From positions 1 to 64,000 of the forward strand of contig NZ_JAJNDA010000009.1 in NCBI RefSeq assembly GCF_021026295.1: a DNA stretch of 64,000 nt. The letters run 5' to 3'. The stretch comes from Actinomycetospora soli (GTDB lineage: Bacteria > Actinomycetota > Actinomycetes > Mycobacteriales > Pseudonocardiaceae). The position numbers were made by a program, and so were the translations under genes. The notes under the pieces are model-generated. The model saw nothing but the letters and a program-made list of their open reading frames with translations, searched no databases and was not told the DNA's origin. Each line of letters starts with the position of its first letter. Within the stretch, counting starts at the first letter, position 1. Shown here one piece after another: positions 24,023 through 32,756 of the stretch.

Positions 24023-24802
24023 GTGACGGTCACACCGATCTTCGACGACCTCGCGGCGGCCTGGGCGGCGGACCGGGCGCCCGCTCCCCACCGGGTCGTG
24101 TCCCCGTCCCGCCGCCCGTCCCCGCGGCCCCGTGTCGCGGCCCGGCAGGGCGCCGTCGTCGGGGCCGACGCCTTCGGTCGCGGGTGCCTGGAGGCGGGGA
24201 TCGAGGAGCCCGTCGCGACCGACGACGAGGTCACCCGGCTGCTGGAGGGCGCCCGCCGGGAGGCGGTGGCGCTGGGCCGCCACTGGGTGGACACGGTGCA
24301 CCTGGCGCTGGCCGCGGTGCGGGCCGGGGGCGACGTCGGACGCGTGTTCGGGATGCGCGGGGTCGGACCGGCCGTGCTGCTGGCCGCGCTCGACGGCGCT
24401 CCCGCGGACCGGACGGCGGCCGACGACCCCGGCGGCGACCCGGCGCGGCCGGCGCTGAGCTCGGTGGCGCGGACCGTGCTGCACCGGGCGGGCCACTGCG
24501 CCGCCCGCGAGGGCCGCGCGGTCACTGCCGCCGAGCTCGCGGCCGCGGTGGCCCGCACCGGGCGGGTGGCCGACCTGCTCGCGGGGCTCGGCGTGGACCT
24601 CGACGATCTCGCGGACGCCCTGGCGGCCACCGCGGGCCCGGAGGCGTGCCCCGGGGCCGACCCGGGGACGCACCCGGTGCCGCGGTCCGACGGGCCGACC
24701 CGACGACCGCCGGTGCCGGCGGGCGTGGTCGCACCGGTGACCGTGATGCTCCCGGTCGCGGCCGCCACCGCACCGCGGCCGCGGGCCGACGTCCCCGCGT
24801 GA
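24023..24802 (+). CDS. Stand-alone Clp N-terminal-domain protein
   Basis: 259 aa from GTG 24023. Two Clp-N (double Clp) repeats are recognisable: about 68-125 (EVTRLLEGARREAVALGRHW, VDTVHLALAAV) and about 145-205 (LSSVARTVLHRAGHCAAREG, VTAAELAAAVARTG). No AAA module follows; the C-terminal 55 residues are Pro/Ala/Arg-rich and probably unstructured. Clp-N domains bind adaptors or substrates of ClpC/ClpB. Isolated Clp-N proteins such as ClpS-like or ClpC-modulating adaptors occur in actinobacteria, so an adaptor or decoy role is possible, but nothing in the context confirms it. Confidence 0.6.
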   Translation: MTVTPIFDDLAAAWAADRAPAPHRVVSPSRRPSPRPRVAARQGAVVGADAFGRGCLEAGIEEPVATDDEVTRLLEGARREAVALGRHWVDTVHLALAAVRAGGDVGRVFGMRGVGPAVLLAALDGAPADRTAADDPGGDPARPALSSVARTVLHRAGHCAAREGRAVTAAELAAAVARTGRVADLLAGLGVDLDDLADALAATAGPEACPGADPGTHPVPRSDGPTRRPPVPAGVVAPVTVMLPVAAATAPRPRADVPA

Positions 24803-24815
24803 CGCGGGCCCGGCG

Positions 24816-25016
24816 TCAGGGCCGGTAGGCGAGCAGCCGGACCCCGAGGGCGGACTCGACGCGCCGGACCTCGGCGAGCTGGTCGTCGGACAGCTCGGCG
24901 TAGGGGCTCTCGGGCTCGTAGGCCACCACCGGCGCCCCGAGGGTCTCCTCGAGGCGGCGGACGTCGGCGAGGGCGGTCTCGTCGAGGGCGGCGGGACGGA
25001 GTTCGGGGCTGGTCAT
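24816..25016 (-). CDS. Small protein made of two ~25-residue repeats
   Basis: 66 aa from ATG 25016, with GAGGAGG 6 bases upstream; an upstream in-frame start at 25067 is less likely because it lacks such a site. The protein is an internal duplication: ADVRRLEETLGAPVVAYEP and AEVRRVESALGVRLLAYRP, 27 residues apart. Each unit looks like a helix followed by a strand. No family recognised. The stop is 13 bases from the convergent Clp-N gene end. Confidence 0.6.
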   Translation of the reverse strand: MTSPELRPAALDETALADVRRLEETLGAPVVAYEPESPYAELSDDQLAEVRRVESALGVRLLAYRP

Positions 25017-25095
25017 GGGAGTCCTCCTCGGGTGCACCTGCTGCTGCGATACCCCGCGACCGCACACGTGACGCCGATGACACGGACGAGTCCGC

Positions 25096-25575
25096 TCACC
25101 GGCGCGTCGGCCGCGTCGGCAGGGCCCGCACGAGGGGCAGGACCCGGGCCGGAACCCGCTCGGTCAACGAGATCTCCGACTGCGTCCGCTCCACCCCGGG
25201 GGAGGCCAGCACACCTTGGATCACCTGCTCGAGGTGGGCGTTGTCGCGGGCGACCACCCGGCACCAGAGGTCGCCGTCGCCGGTGATCGAGTGGGCCTCC
25301 ACCACCTCCGGGATCGACGCCAGGTGCTCGGCCACCGCGTCGAGCCGGCCCTGCGCGATGTGCAGCGTGACGAACGCGAGGACCCCGTACCCGAGCGCCG
25401 ACGGGGCGACGCGGGGCGCGAAGCCGGTGATGACGCCCGCCTCCTGCAGCCGCTCGAAGCGGGCCTGGACGGTGCCGCGGGCGACGCCCAGGGAGCGGGC
25501 GTGCTCCCGCAGGCCCACGCGGGGGCGTTCCAGCAGCGCGAGGAGCAGCGCGCGGTCGAGGTCGTCCAGGGTCAT
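25096..25575 (-). CDS. Lrp/AsnC-family regulator
   Basis: 159 aa from ATG 25575. N-terminal helix-turn-helix (LDDLDRALLLALLERPRVGL, then GVARGTVQARFERLQEAGV) and a C-terminal RAM (amino-acid-binding) domain (VLAFVTLHIAQGRLDAVAEH). Lrp-type proteins form octamers and respond to amino acids. It diverges from the indolepyruvate ferredoxin oxidoreductase gene, and repeated sites in the 208-base gap suggest that it controls both genes, fitting a role in aromatic or branched-chain amino-acid breakdown. Confidence 0.9.
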   Translation of the reverse strand: MTLDDLDRALLLALLERPRVGLREHARSLGVARGTVQARFERLQEAGVITGFAPRVAPSALGYGVLAFVTLHIAQGRLDAVAEHLASIPEVVEAHSITGDGDLWCRVVARDNAHLEQVIQGVLASPGVERTQSEISLTERVPARVLPLVRALPTRPTRR

Positions 25576-25589
25576 CCGCGTCTCCCGGC

Positions 25590-25671
25590 TGGTCCAACGG
25601 TCCGCCCGTGGCCGTCGTCGATCGCACTGAACTGTACCAACGGCTCAGATCATTCCGGATCGCTTGGACCA
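25590..25671. promoter_or_regulatory. Candidate Lrp sites between regulator and oxidoreductase
   Basis: TGGTCCAA (25590-25597) reappears as its inverted complement TTGGACCA (25664-25671), and GGTCCAACGG (25591-25600) has a near copy GTACCAACGG at 25634-25643. Several spaced half-sites in a divergent promoter are typical for Lrp octamers. Confidence 0.5.
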
Positions 25672-25783
25672 CTGGCGAGTAGGTGGCTAGCTTCTCGGAC
25701 CATCCGAGCACGAACACCCGGGCGGACCGGCGCCGGCGATCCCGACGGCGGGTCCCGTCCCGCCCCGATCGGAGGTCGCCACC

Positions 25784-28700
25784 ATGACCCTCGACCTTCC
25801 CGCCCGCCCCGCACCCCGCGTGGCGCCGCAGGCCCCCGCCGCCCGTCCGTTCACCCTGCGCGACCGGTACACCGAGACCGACGGCACCGTGCAGCTGACC
25901 GGGGTCCAGGCCCTCGTACGCCTGCCGATGGACCAGCGCCGGGCCGACGCCGCGGCCGGCCTGCACACCGGGGGCTACGTCTCGGGGTACGAGGGCTCGC
26001 CGCTCGCGGGCTACGACCTCGAGCTCGCCCGGCAGCGTGAGCTGCTCGACGCCCACGGTGTCGTGTTCGCGCCCGGGCTGAACGAGGAGATCGCGCTGAC
26101 CGCCGTGCAGGGCGGCCAGCTCGCGCCGTCGACCGGCGCGCTGCGCGAGGACGTCGCGGACGGCATCACCGGCTACTGGTACGGCAAGGCGCCCGGCCTC
26201 GACCGCGCCACCGACGCGCTGCGGCACGCCAATCTCTCCGGGACCTCGCGGTACGGCGGTGCCCTGGCGATCGTCGGTGACGACCCGGCCGCGAAGTCCT
26301 CGTCGGTCCCCTGCGCCTCCGAGGCCGCCCTCGCCGACATGGCGCTGCCGGTCCTCTACCCGGCCGACGTGCAGGACGTCCTCGACCTCGGCCGGCACGC
26401 GGTGGAGCTCTCCCGCGTCTCCGGGCTCTGGGTCGGGTTCAAGATGGTCACCGCCGTCGCCGACGGGTCCGGCACCGCCGTCGTCGCGCCGGACCGCGTC
26501 CTCCCGGTCCTCCCCGACGTCACGTTCGACGGCCGGCCGTTCCGGCACGAGCCGCACGCGAAGCTCCTCGGTCCCCGCCTCGCCCCGCTCGAGCGCGACC
26601 TGCACGCGAAGCGGCTCGTCGTCGCCCGCCGGTACGCGGCCGCGAACGGGCTGAACACGATCGTCGGGTCCGGCCCGGCGAGGATCGGGATCGTCGCGGC
26701 CGGCAAGTCCTGGCTCGACCTCCGTCAGGCCCTCACGACCCTGGGGCTGGACGACCGCGAGCTCGCCCGCCGCGGGGTGCGCCTGCTGCGCGTCGGCATG
26801 CCCTGGCCGCTGGAGGACGGCGTCGTCGACCGCTTCGCCGACGGCCTGGACGAGATCGTCGTCGTCGAGGAGAAGCGGGCGTTCCTGGAGACCCAGATCA
26901 AGGACCGGCTCTACGGGCGGACCGGGGCGCCGGCGGTGCACGGCAAGCGCGGGCCGGACGGTCGTCCGCTGTTCGCCGAGCACGGCGACCTCGACCCGGA
27001 CGCGGTGGCCCTCGGGCTGGCGTCGCGTCTGACCGGCATCCCGGGCGTCGAGGCGTGGGAGACCAGTCGTCGGGAGCGGCGCACCCGTATCGACCTCCCG
27101 CTCGCGGGCGCGACGCGCAACCCGTACTTCTGCTCCGGCTGCCCGCACAACACCTCGACGACGACCGCGCCCGAGGGCTCGCTCGTCGGCGCCGGCATCG
27201 GCTGCCACACGATGGTCATGCTCATGCCGGAGGCCCAGGTCGGCGAGGTCACGGGCATCACGCAGATGGGCGGCGAGGGCGCGCACTGGCTCGGCACCGA
27301 GCCGTTCGCCGATCCGGCGAAGGCCGCGCACTGGGTGCAGAACATGGGCGACGGCACCTTCCACCACTCCGGCAGCCTCATGGTCCGCGCGGCCGTCGCC
27401 GCGGGAGCGCACGTGACGTTCCGCCTGCTGCGCAACGGCGCGGCGGCGATGACCGGCGGGCAGGACGCGGTCGGCGAGCTGTCGATGCCGCAGCTGGTGC
27501 GGGTGCTGCTCGACGAGGGCGTCGCCCGGGTGATCGTGACGACCGAGGACACGGCTCGCTACCGGCGCGTGAGGCTCGCGAAGGGCGTGCCGGTCTGGGA
27601 CCGCTCGCGCATCGACGAAGCGCAGGAGCTGCTCGCGGCCACTCCCGGGGTCACCGTCCTGATCCACGACCAGGAGTGCGCGGCGCAGAAGCGGCGCAAG
27701 CGCAAGCGCGGGAAGCTGGCCGACCCGACCACGCGCGTGGTCATCAACGAGCGGGTGTGCGAGGGCTGCGGCGACTGCGGGCAGACCTCGAACTGCCTGT
27801 CGGTGACGCCGGTGGACACCGAGTTCGGCCGCAAGACCCGCATCCACCAGGCGTCCTGCAACAAGGACTACTCCTGCCTCGACGGCGACTGCCCGGCGTT
27901 CACCGTCGTCGAGCCGGGCGGGGACCGCGTGGCCGCGGCCGTCGAGCCGCTGGGCGCGGACGTGCTGCCGGCGCCGCGGCGGTCCGTTCCCGACGACGCC
28001 GTGGTCCGGCTGGCGGGCATCGGCGGCACGGGCGTCACCACGATCGCCCAGGTGCTGGCCGCCGCCGCCCGGATCGCCGGCCGACCGACCCGCGGGCTCG
28101 ACCAGACCGGGCTCGCGCAGAAGGGCGGCGCGGTCGTCTCCGACGTCAAGATCGGCGACGGCGAGCTCGCCGGCCGCGCAGCCGAGGGGGAGTGCGACCT
28201 CTACCTGGGCGCCGACCTGCTCGTCGCGGCCGACCCGGCGTACCTGAGGGCGGCCTCGTCGTCGCGCACGGTCGGCGTCGTGTCGAGCGCGAAGATCCCG
28301 ACCGGCGACCAGGTGGTCGACCCGACGGTGACCTACCCGCCCGTGGACGCGGTGCTGGGTCGCATCCGCGGGGCCGTGCGGACCGACGTCGGCGCGGTGC
28401 TCGACGCCCGGGCGCTCGCCGAGGCCCTCTTCGGCGACGACCAGTTCGCCCTGACGATCCTGCTCGGGGCGGCCCACCAGCTCGGGGCGCTCCCGCTGCC
28501 GGCCGCCGCGGTGGAGGCGGCGTTCGAGCTCAACGGTGCGGCCGTCGAGAAGAACGTGCAGGCGTTCCGGCGGGGCCGCCAGTCGGTCGCGGACCCGACC
28601 GCGTTCGCCGCGGTCGTCGAGGCGGCGACCCGTCCGGCGTCGGACGGTGTCCCCGGCCTGACGACGGCGGGTGCGGCCGCGGCGGCGGAGATCGTCGCCG

Positions 28701-29311
28701 CGATCGGGGCGCCGACCGGGTCGGAGCTGGAGCGGCTGGTGTCGGTCCGGGTGCCGGAGCTCGTCGCCTACCAGGACGCCGCGTACGCGCGGTCGTACGC
28801 CGACGTGGTGCGCGGGCTGGTCGACGGGCCCGCCCGGCTGGCCGAGGCGGTGGCGGTCGGGCTGCACAAGCTGATGGCCTACAAGGACGAGTACGAGGTC
28901 GCCCGGCTCTCGCTCGACCCGGCCTTCGGGGCGTCGGTACGGGCGGAGTTCGGGGCCGACGCGCGGATCTCGTGGAAGCTGCACCCGCCGTCGCTGCGGG
29001 CGATGGGGCTGCGCCGGAAGCTGACGCTCGGGCCGTGGTTCCGGCCGGGGTACGTCTCGCTGCGCGCGCTGCGTCGGCTGCGGGGGACCCCGCTCGACCC
29101 GTTCGGGCGCGCCGAGGTCCGGCGGGTCGAGCGTGAGCTGGTGGGCGAGTACCGGGCGCTGGTCCCGCGGTTGGCGGAGCTCGCGGCCGCCGGGGAGGTC
29201 GACCGGGCGGCGCGGGTCGCGGCCCTGCCGGACATGGTCCGCGGCTACGAGGACATCAAGCTCGCCAACGTCGCGCGCTACCGGGAGGCCCTCGCCGACG
29301 AGGGGCTCTGA
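25784..29311 (+). CDS. Fused indolepyruvate/2-oxoacid ferredoxin oxidoreductase
   Basis: 1175 aa from ATG 25784 (GGAGG 8 bases upstream). One chain holds what are separate subunits in archaea: an N-terminal pyrimidine-type domain (GYVSGYEGSPLAGYDLELAR), a thiamine-diphosphate domain with GCHTMVMLMPEAQVGEVTG after CSGCPHNT, an Fe-S module (CEGCGDCGQTSNC and CNKDYSCLDGDC), and a C-terminal gamma domain (GIGGTGVTTIAQVLAAAARI, GLDQTGLAQKGGAVVSDVKI). It converts aryl- or branched-chain 2-oxoacids plus CoA to acyl-CoA and reduced ferredoxin. The last 300 residues match the long aerobic actinobacterial/proteobacterial version. Regulated, by inference, by the divergent Lrp protein. Confidence 0.92.
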   Translation: MTLDLPARPAPRVAPQAPAARPFTLRDRYTETDGTVQLTGVQALVRLPMDQRRADAAAGLHTGGYVSGYEGSPLAGYDLELARQRELLDAHGVVFAPGLNEEIALTAVQGGQLAPSTGALREDVADGITGYWYGKAPGLDRATDALRHANLSGTSRYGGALAIVGDDPAAKSSSVPCASEAALADMALPVLYPADVQDVLDLGRHAVELSRVSGLWVGFKMVTAVADGSGTAVVAPDRVLPVLPDVTFDGRPFRHEPHAKLLGPRLAPLERDLHAKRLVVARRYAAANGLNTIVGSGPARIGIVAAGKSWLDLRQALTTLGLDDRELARRGVRLLRVGMPWPLEDGVVDRFADGLDEIVVVEEKRAFLETQIKDRLYGRTGAPAVHGKRGPDGRPLFAEHGDLDPDAVALGLASRLTGIPGVEAWETSRRERRTRIDLPLAGATRNPYFCSGCPHNTSTTTAPEGSLVGAGIGCHTMVMLMPEAQVGEVTGITQMGGEGAHWLGTEPFADPAKAAHWVQNMGDGTFHHSGSLMVRAAVAAGAHVTFRLLRNGAAAMTGGQDAVGELSMPQLVRVLLDEGVARVIVTTEDTARYRRVRLAKGVPVWDRSRIDEAQELLAATPGVTVLIHDQECAAQKRRKRKRGKLADPTTRVVINERVCEGCGDCGQTSNCLSVTPVDTEFGRKTRIHQASCNKDYSCLDGDCPAFTVVEPGGDRVAAAVEPLGADVLPAPRRSVPDDAVVRLAGIGGTGVTTIAQVLAAAARIAGRPTRGLDQTGLAQKGGAVVSDVKIGDGELAGRAAEGECDLYLGADLLVAADPAYLRAASSSRTVGVVSSAKIPTGDQVVDPTVTYPPVDAVLGRIRGAVRTDVGAVLDARALAEALFGDDQFALTILLGAAHQLGALPLPAAAVEAAFELNGAAVEKNVQAFRRGRQSVADPTAFAAVVEAATRPASDGVPGLTTAGAAAAAEIVAAIGAPTGSELERLVSVRVPELVAYQDAAYARSYADVVRGLVDGPARLAEAVAVGLHKLMAYKDEYEVARLSLDPAFGASVRAEFGADARISWKLHPPSLRAMGLRRKLTLGPWFRPGYVSLRALRRLRGTPLDPFGRAEVRRVERELVGEYRALVPRLAELAAAGEVDRAARVAALPDMVRGYEDIKLANVARYREALADEGL

Positions 29312-30615
29312 GCCCCGGCGGCGAAGTCGAGCCACCAGCGGCGCAGGGACCGGCCGAGCGGCTCGACGTCGTCGTCCCAGGACGCCCCGGCCAGCATCGG
29401 GGCGTCCTGCCAGGCCTCGCGGCCGCCGAAGAGGAACGGCAGCTCGATGGCGTGGCAGGCCCCGAGACCGGACCCGGGCGCCGACCACGTGAAGCGGTAG
29501 GTGCTCACCGTGGTGCCGGCGGCCGCGGCGCGGGTGGCCAGGCGCTGCGCCGGCGCGGTGAACACCCGCTGCGTGGCGAGGCGCGACCCGACGTCGACCA
29601 GGGTCGGGAACCGCCGCCGGAGCCGCCGGAGCCCCGGGGCGATGTGGACGAAGGTGTTCGCCTCGTCCGCCGTCGTCCCGATGATCATCGGGTGGCCGGA
29701 GTGTGCGGCGGCCACCCACGGGTCGGCGGCGGCCACCCCGACCAGCGGCTCGATGCCGGCGACGGGTGTGAACGCGGGCGCCGAGTTGATCCCGCCGGGG
29801 CCGGCGTGCCGGACCATGGCACGGCGCTGCGCCTCGAGCAGGTCGTCGATCGGCACGGTCCGCGGGTCGGCGCCCGCCAGGGCGTCGCGCACGTACCCCG
29901 CCACCCGGGCCGCGGTGCGGTCGGTGCCGAGCCCGAGTCCGAGCTGGCCGGACTGGAGGACGACCCGCTGGAACAGGCCGCGCAGCGCGGGTGCGCCCAT
30001 GAGGCAGGTGATCGCGTGGGCGCCCGCCGACTCTCCGACGAGGGTGACCGCCCCCGGGTTCCCGCCGAACGCCCCCACGTGGGTGCGGATCCAGCGCAGC
30101 GCGGCCGCGAGGTCGGCGAGGCCGAGGTTGCCGGGTGAGACCCCGGGCATGCGCAGCCAGCCGAGGATCCCGAGCCGGTAGCCGAGGCTCACGGTCACGA
30201 CACGGCCCTCGCGGACGAGCCGGGACGTGTCGTACCAGGCCAGGTCGACGCCGCCGATCACGTACGCGCCGCCGTGGATCCACACGAGCACCGGCAGCCG
30301 CTCGCCGGGCGCGAGGTCGTCCGGGGCGCGGACCGTCAGGCGCAGGCAGTCCTCGTCCTGGCCGAGGTCGTCGGCGTTCGACGGCCCGGCGATCGCGTCC
30401 ATCCGCGACGCGAGCTGCGGACACTGCGGGCCGGGGGTGCGGGCGTCGCGGGTGCCGGTCCAGGCGGGCTCCGGCGTGGGCGCGCCGAAGCGCTCCGCCC
30501 GGGCGAAGCGCAGGCCGAGGAACTCGACCACCCCGCCGTCGCGGTGGAGCCGGCCCCGGACCGTGCCGGAGGGGGTGTCGACGACGGGTGCGTCCGCGTC
30601 GGTCGTGACCGTCAC
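29278..30615 (-). CDS. Type B carboxylesterase/lipase family protein
   Basis: 445 aa from GTG 30615, overlapping the upstream gene's stop (GTGA). Alpha/beta hydrolase of the carboxylesterase B family: oxyanion-hole WIHGGAY near 103, nucleophile elbow GESAGAH near 180, a distal DEANTF and the His in LGACHAIELPFLFGG. Upstream PSGTVRG and EDCLRLTV are standard family blocks. No signal peptide, so cytoplasmic. The 3' end overlaps the convergent oxidoreductase by 34 bases. Confidence 0.87.
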   Translation of the reverse strand: MTVTTDADAPVVDTPSGTVRGRLHRDGGVVEFLGLRFARAERFGAPTPEPAWTGTRDARTPGPQCPQLASRMDAIAGPSNADDLGQDEDCLRLTVRAPDDLAPGERLPVLVWIHGGAYVIGGVDLAWYDTSRLVREGRVVTVSLGYRLGILGWLRMPGVSPGNLGLADLAAALRWIRTHVGAFGGNPGAVTLVGESAGAHAITCLMGAPALRGLFQRVVLQSGQLGLGLGTDRTAARVAGYVRDALAGADPRTVPIDDLLEAQRRAMVRHAGPGGINSAPAFTPVAGIEPLVGVAAADPWVAAAHSGHPMIIGTTADEANTFVHIAPGLRRLRRRFPTLVDVGSRLATQRVFTAPAQRLATRAAAAGTTVSTYRFTWSAPGSGLGACHAIELPFLFGGREAWQDAPMLAGASWDDDVEPLGRSLRRWWLDFAAGAQSPSSARASR

Positions 30616-31304
30616 CGCGACGCGTCCCGGGTGTCCCCGCGGGCGGGTCCACCGTCGGTGCCGCCGGTGCGGTCCCCGTGGGTCCCGTCGTCGTCCCGGT
30701 CGCCGTGGTCCGCGTCGTCCCGACGTGCCCCGGCGGGCTCGTCGTCGGCCCGGTCGTCGGTCTCGTCGTCGTCGGCCTCGATCACCCGGGGCTCGTCCTC
30801 GCGGGCGCGTTCCTCCCGGGCCCACTCCTCCTCGCGACGGCGGCGGTAGGCGGTCTCGTCGTCGTCGTACCCGGTGCCGTCGTCCTGCTCGGAGGGTGAC
30901 GGCTCCCAGTCCGCCTCGTAGAACTCGGCGTCGACGATGTCGTCGTGGTCGCCCGAGGACATGACGCGGGTGGCGTGCCGGTCGGGGTCGTACGGGGCGC
31001 CGTCGTCGGTCGCGGGACCGAGGTCGGGCTCGGGCTCCGGCCCGTCGTCGACGTACCCGCCGGGGTCGGAGCGCCAAGACCGTTCGTCCTCCTCGAGGCG
31101 CTCCCGGGCCCGTTGCCCGGCGTACAGCCCGCCGCCGGCGAGCACGCAGAGCACCCCGAACACCGCGAACCCCACGGAGCTCATCAGCACGGCGGTGATC
31201 AGGGCGACGACACCGAAGCCGGCCCAGACGATCCCGATGACGACGAGCTTCGGTCGGGGGCCGTCCTGGCGCGGGGTTCCGAACAGGCCCCCGTCGCTCG
31301 TCAC
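30612..31304 (-). CDS. Membrane protein with long acidic cytoplasmic tail
   Basis: 230 aa from GTG 31304, which overlaps the pyrophosphatase stop. Two adjacent hydrophobic helices (about 20-40 [20 protein letters not shown] and 45-62 [18 protein letters not shown]) are followed by 165 residues rich in Asp, Glu and Arg with no recognised domain (for example [11 protein letters not shown]). Family unknown. It is sandwiched, with 4-base overlaps on both sides, between inorganic pyrophosphatase and a carboxylesterase, so all three are co-translated. Confidence 0.7.
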   Translation of the reverse strand: MTSDGGLFGTPRQDGPRPKLVVIGIVWAGFGVVALITAVLMSSVGFAVFGVLCVLAGGGLYAGQRARERLEEDERSWRSDPGGYVDDGPEPEPDLGPATDDGAPYDPDRHATRVMSSGDHDDIVDAEFYEADWEPSPSEQDDGTGYDDDETAYRRRREEEWAREERAREDEPRVIEADDDETDDRADDEPAGARRDDADHGDRDDDGTHGDRTGGTDGGPARGDTRDASR

Positions 31305-31795
31305 GTGGTGAAGCCCTCCCGGGCCGCCCGGTCGACGGAGGCCTGGACCTCCTTCTCGGCGGCCGCGCGGCCCACCCACTCGTGGCCCTCGACCGCCTTG
31401 TCGGGCTCCAGCGCCTTGTAGACCTCGAAGAAGTGCTGGATCTCCATGCGGTGGTACTGGTCGAGGTGGTGGATGTCGCGCAGGTGCTCCAGGCGCGGGT
31501 CGTCCACCGGCACGCAGAGGACCTTGTCGTCGCCGCCGGCCTCGTCGGTCATGCGGAACATGCCGATGGCGCGGCTGCGGACCAGACAGCCCGGGAAGGT
31601 CGGCTCCTGCACCAGCACGAGGGCGTCGAGCGGATCGCCGTCCTGCCCGAGGGTGTTCTCGATGAAGCCGTAGTCCGCCGGGTACTGCGTGGCGGTGAAC
31701 AGCGTCCGGTCCAGCCGGAGCTTGCCGGACTCGTGGTCCAGCTCGTACTTGTTGCGGCTGCCCCGAGGCACCTCGACGAAGACGTCGAAATCCAC
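31301..31795 (-). CDS. ppa: Inorganic pyrophosphatase (family I)
   Basis: 164 aa from ATG 31795. Soluble Mg-dependent pyrophosphatase: the N-terminal [18 protein letters not shown], the metal-binding signature [11 protein letters not shown] near 52, and VPVDDPR further on. It hydrolyses pyrophosphate released by biosynthesis in the cytoplasm. Normal length; probably the housekeeping enzyme. First gene of a three-gene overlapping operon with the membrane protein and the carboxylesterase. Confidence 0.95.
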   Translation of the reverse strand: MDFDVFVEVPRGSRNKYELDHESGKLRLDRTLFTATQYPADYGFIENTLGQDGDPLDALVLVQEPTFPGCLVRSRAIGMFRMTDEAGGDDKVLCVPVDDPRLEHLRDIHHLDQYHRMEIQHFFEVYKALEPDKAVEGHEWVGRAAAEKEVQASVDRAAREGFTT

Positions 31796-31848
31796 GACCT
31801 GCCCCTCTCGGTCACCGACGGTGGGGAGCCAGTGTGGCGGGTGTGATC

Positions 31849-31869
31849 CCGCCCGGCCACCCCGGGCGG
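31849..31869 (-). terminator. Hairpin after the patatin-like gene
   Basis: CCGCCCGG (31849-31856) and CCGGGCGG (31862-31869) pair around 5 bases, directly after the patatin gene's stop at 31871. No T-run. Confidence 0.6.
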
Positions 31870-31870
31870 A

Positions 31871-32743
31871 TCAGGTCGGGGCCTGGCCGATCGTCCGGCC
31901 CAACCGGTACCCCAGATCGGCCGCCGCCGACCGACCGGCGGGGTCGAGCGCGGCCCGACCGGGGCCGGCGAGGTAGTCCGGGTCGGGCCCGACGACGGTG
32001 ATCCCGGCGCCGGTCGTCCGCAGGTCCGCGAGCTCGTCGTCGAGGGACCGCAGGCCCGTGCCGCCGGCCGCGGGGAACGGGACGAGCACGACGACGTGGT
32101 CGTACCCGGCCGCCAGGTCGGCGTGGCAGAGCGACGCGACGCCGCCGTCCATGAGGTCACGGTCGCCGATCCGGACCACCGGCCACACGCCGGGCACCGC
32201 GCAGCTCGCCGCCACGGCGTCGTCCAGCTCCACCCCGGCGGCGGCGTCGTGGACGACGACCTCGCCCGAGTGCGCGTCGACCGCGGTGACGCGCAGCGGC
32301 GTGGTGGGCCACGCGTGCACGGGGAGCCGCGCGGCCACGGCCGCCCGGCGGTCGGCCGACACCGCACGGTCGACGCCGAGGGCGAGCTCGCCGACCTCCC
32401 GCCGTGCCGCGCGCGGGTCCGTCGTCGTGGTGGCGGTCATGCGCTCGAACAGCGCGTCGAGGTCGACGGCGCGCGGCAGTTCCGTCGTCGAGGGCGCGCG
32501 CTGGGCGGCGAGGGCGTCCGCGAGGTCCCAGTCGGGACCGCGGTCGGCGGCCGCGGCCACGAGCGTGCCGACGACCGACCCCGCGGAGGTCCCGACGACG
32601 AGCGCCGGGGCGTCGAGCGCCGCGGCGAGCGGCCCCCCGACGGCCCGCAGCCCGGCCAGGACGCCGATCTCCCAGGCGATGCCGGTGACTCCACCGCCGC
32701 CGAGGACCAGGGCCGTCCGACCGGGCTGCGCTGCCGTGCTCAT
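31871..32743 (-). CDS. Patatin-like phospholipase
   Basis: 290 aa from ATG 32743. Glycine-rich oxyanion loop LGGGGVTGIAWEIG at 13-26, nucleophile Ser in VVGTSAGSVVG near 52, and the catalytic Asp in LMDGGVASLCHADLA near 193: the complete Ser-Asp dyad of patatin-family lipid acyl hydrolases. No signal peptide, so it probably acts on inner-leaflet lipids or acyl esters. It is 13 bases downstream of yceI and likely shares its transcript. Confidence 0.88.
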   Translation of the reverse strand: MSTAAQPGRTALVLGGGGVTGIAWEIGVLAGLRAVGGPLAAALDAPALVVGTSAGSVVGTLVAAAADRGPDWDLADALAAQRAPSTTELPRAVDLDALFERMTATTTTDPRAARREVGELALGVDRAVSADRRAAVAARLPVHAWPTTPLRVTAVDAHSGEVVVHDAAAGVELDDAVAASCAVPGVWPVVRIGDRDLMDGGVASLCHADLAAGYDHVVVLVPFPAAGGTGLRSLDDELADLRTTGAGITVVGPDPDYLAGPGRAALDPAGRSAAADLGYRLGRTIGQAPT

Positions 32744-32756
32744 GGGGCGCTGTCCA

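Noticed and set aside
25013-30652. A 1879-codon open frame on the minus strand, antisense to the ferredoxin oxidoreductase
   Set aside because: Low-complexity Arg/Gly/Val/Asp-rich translation typical of antisense frames in high-GC DNA; the plus-strand gene explains the region fully.
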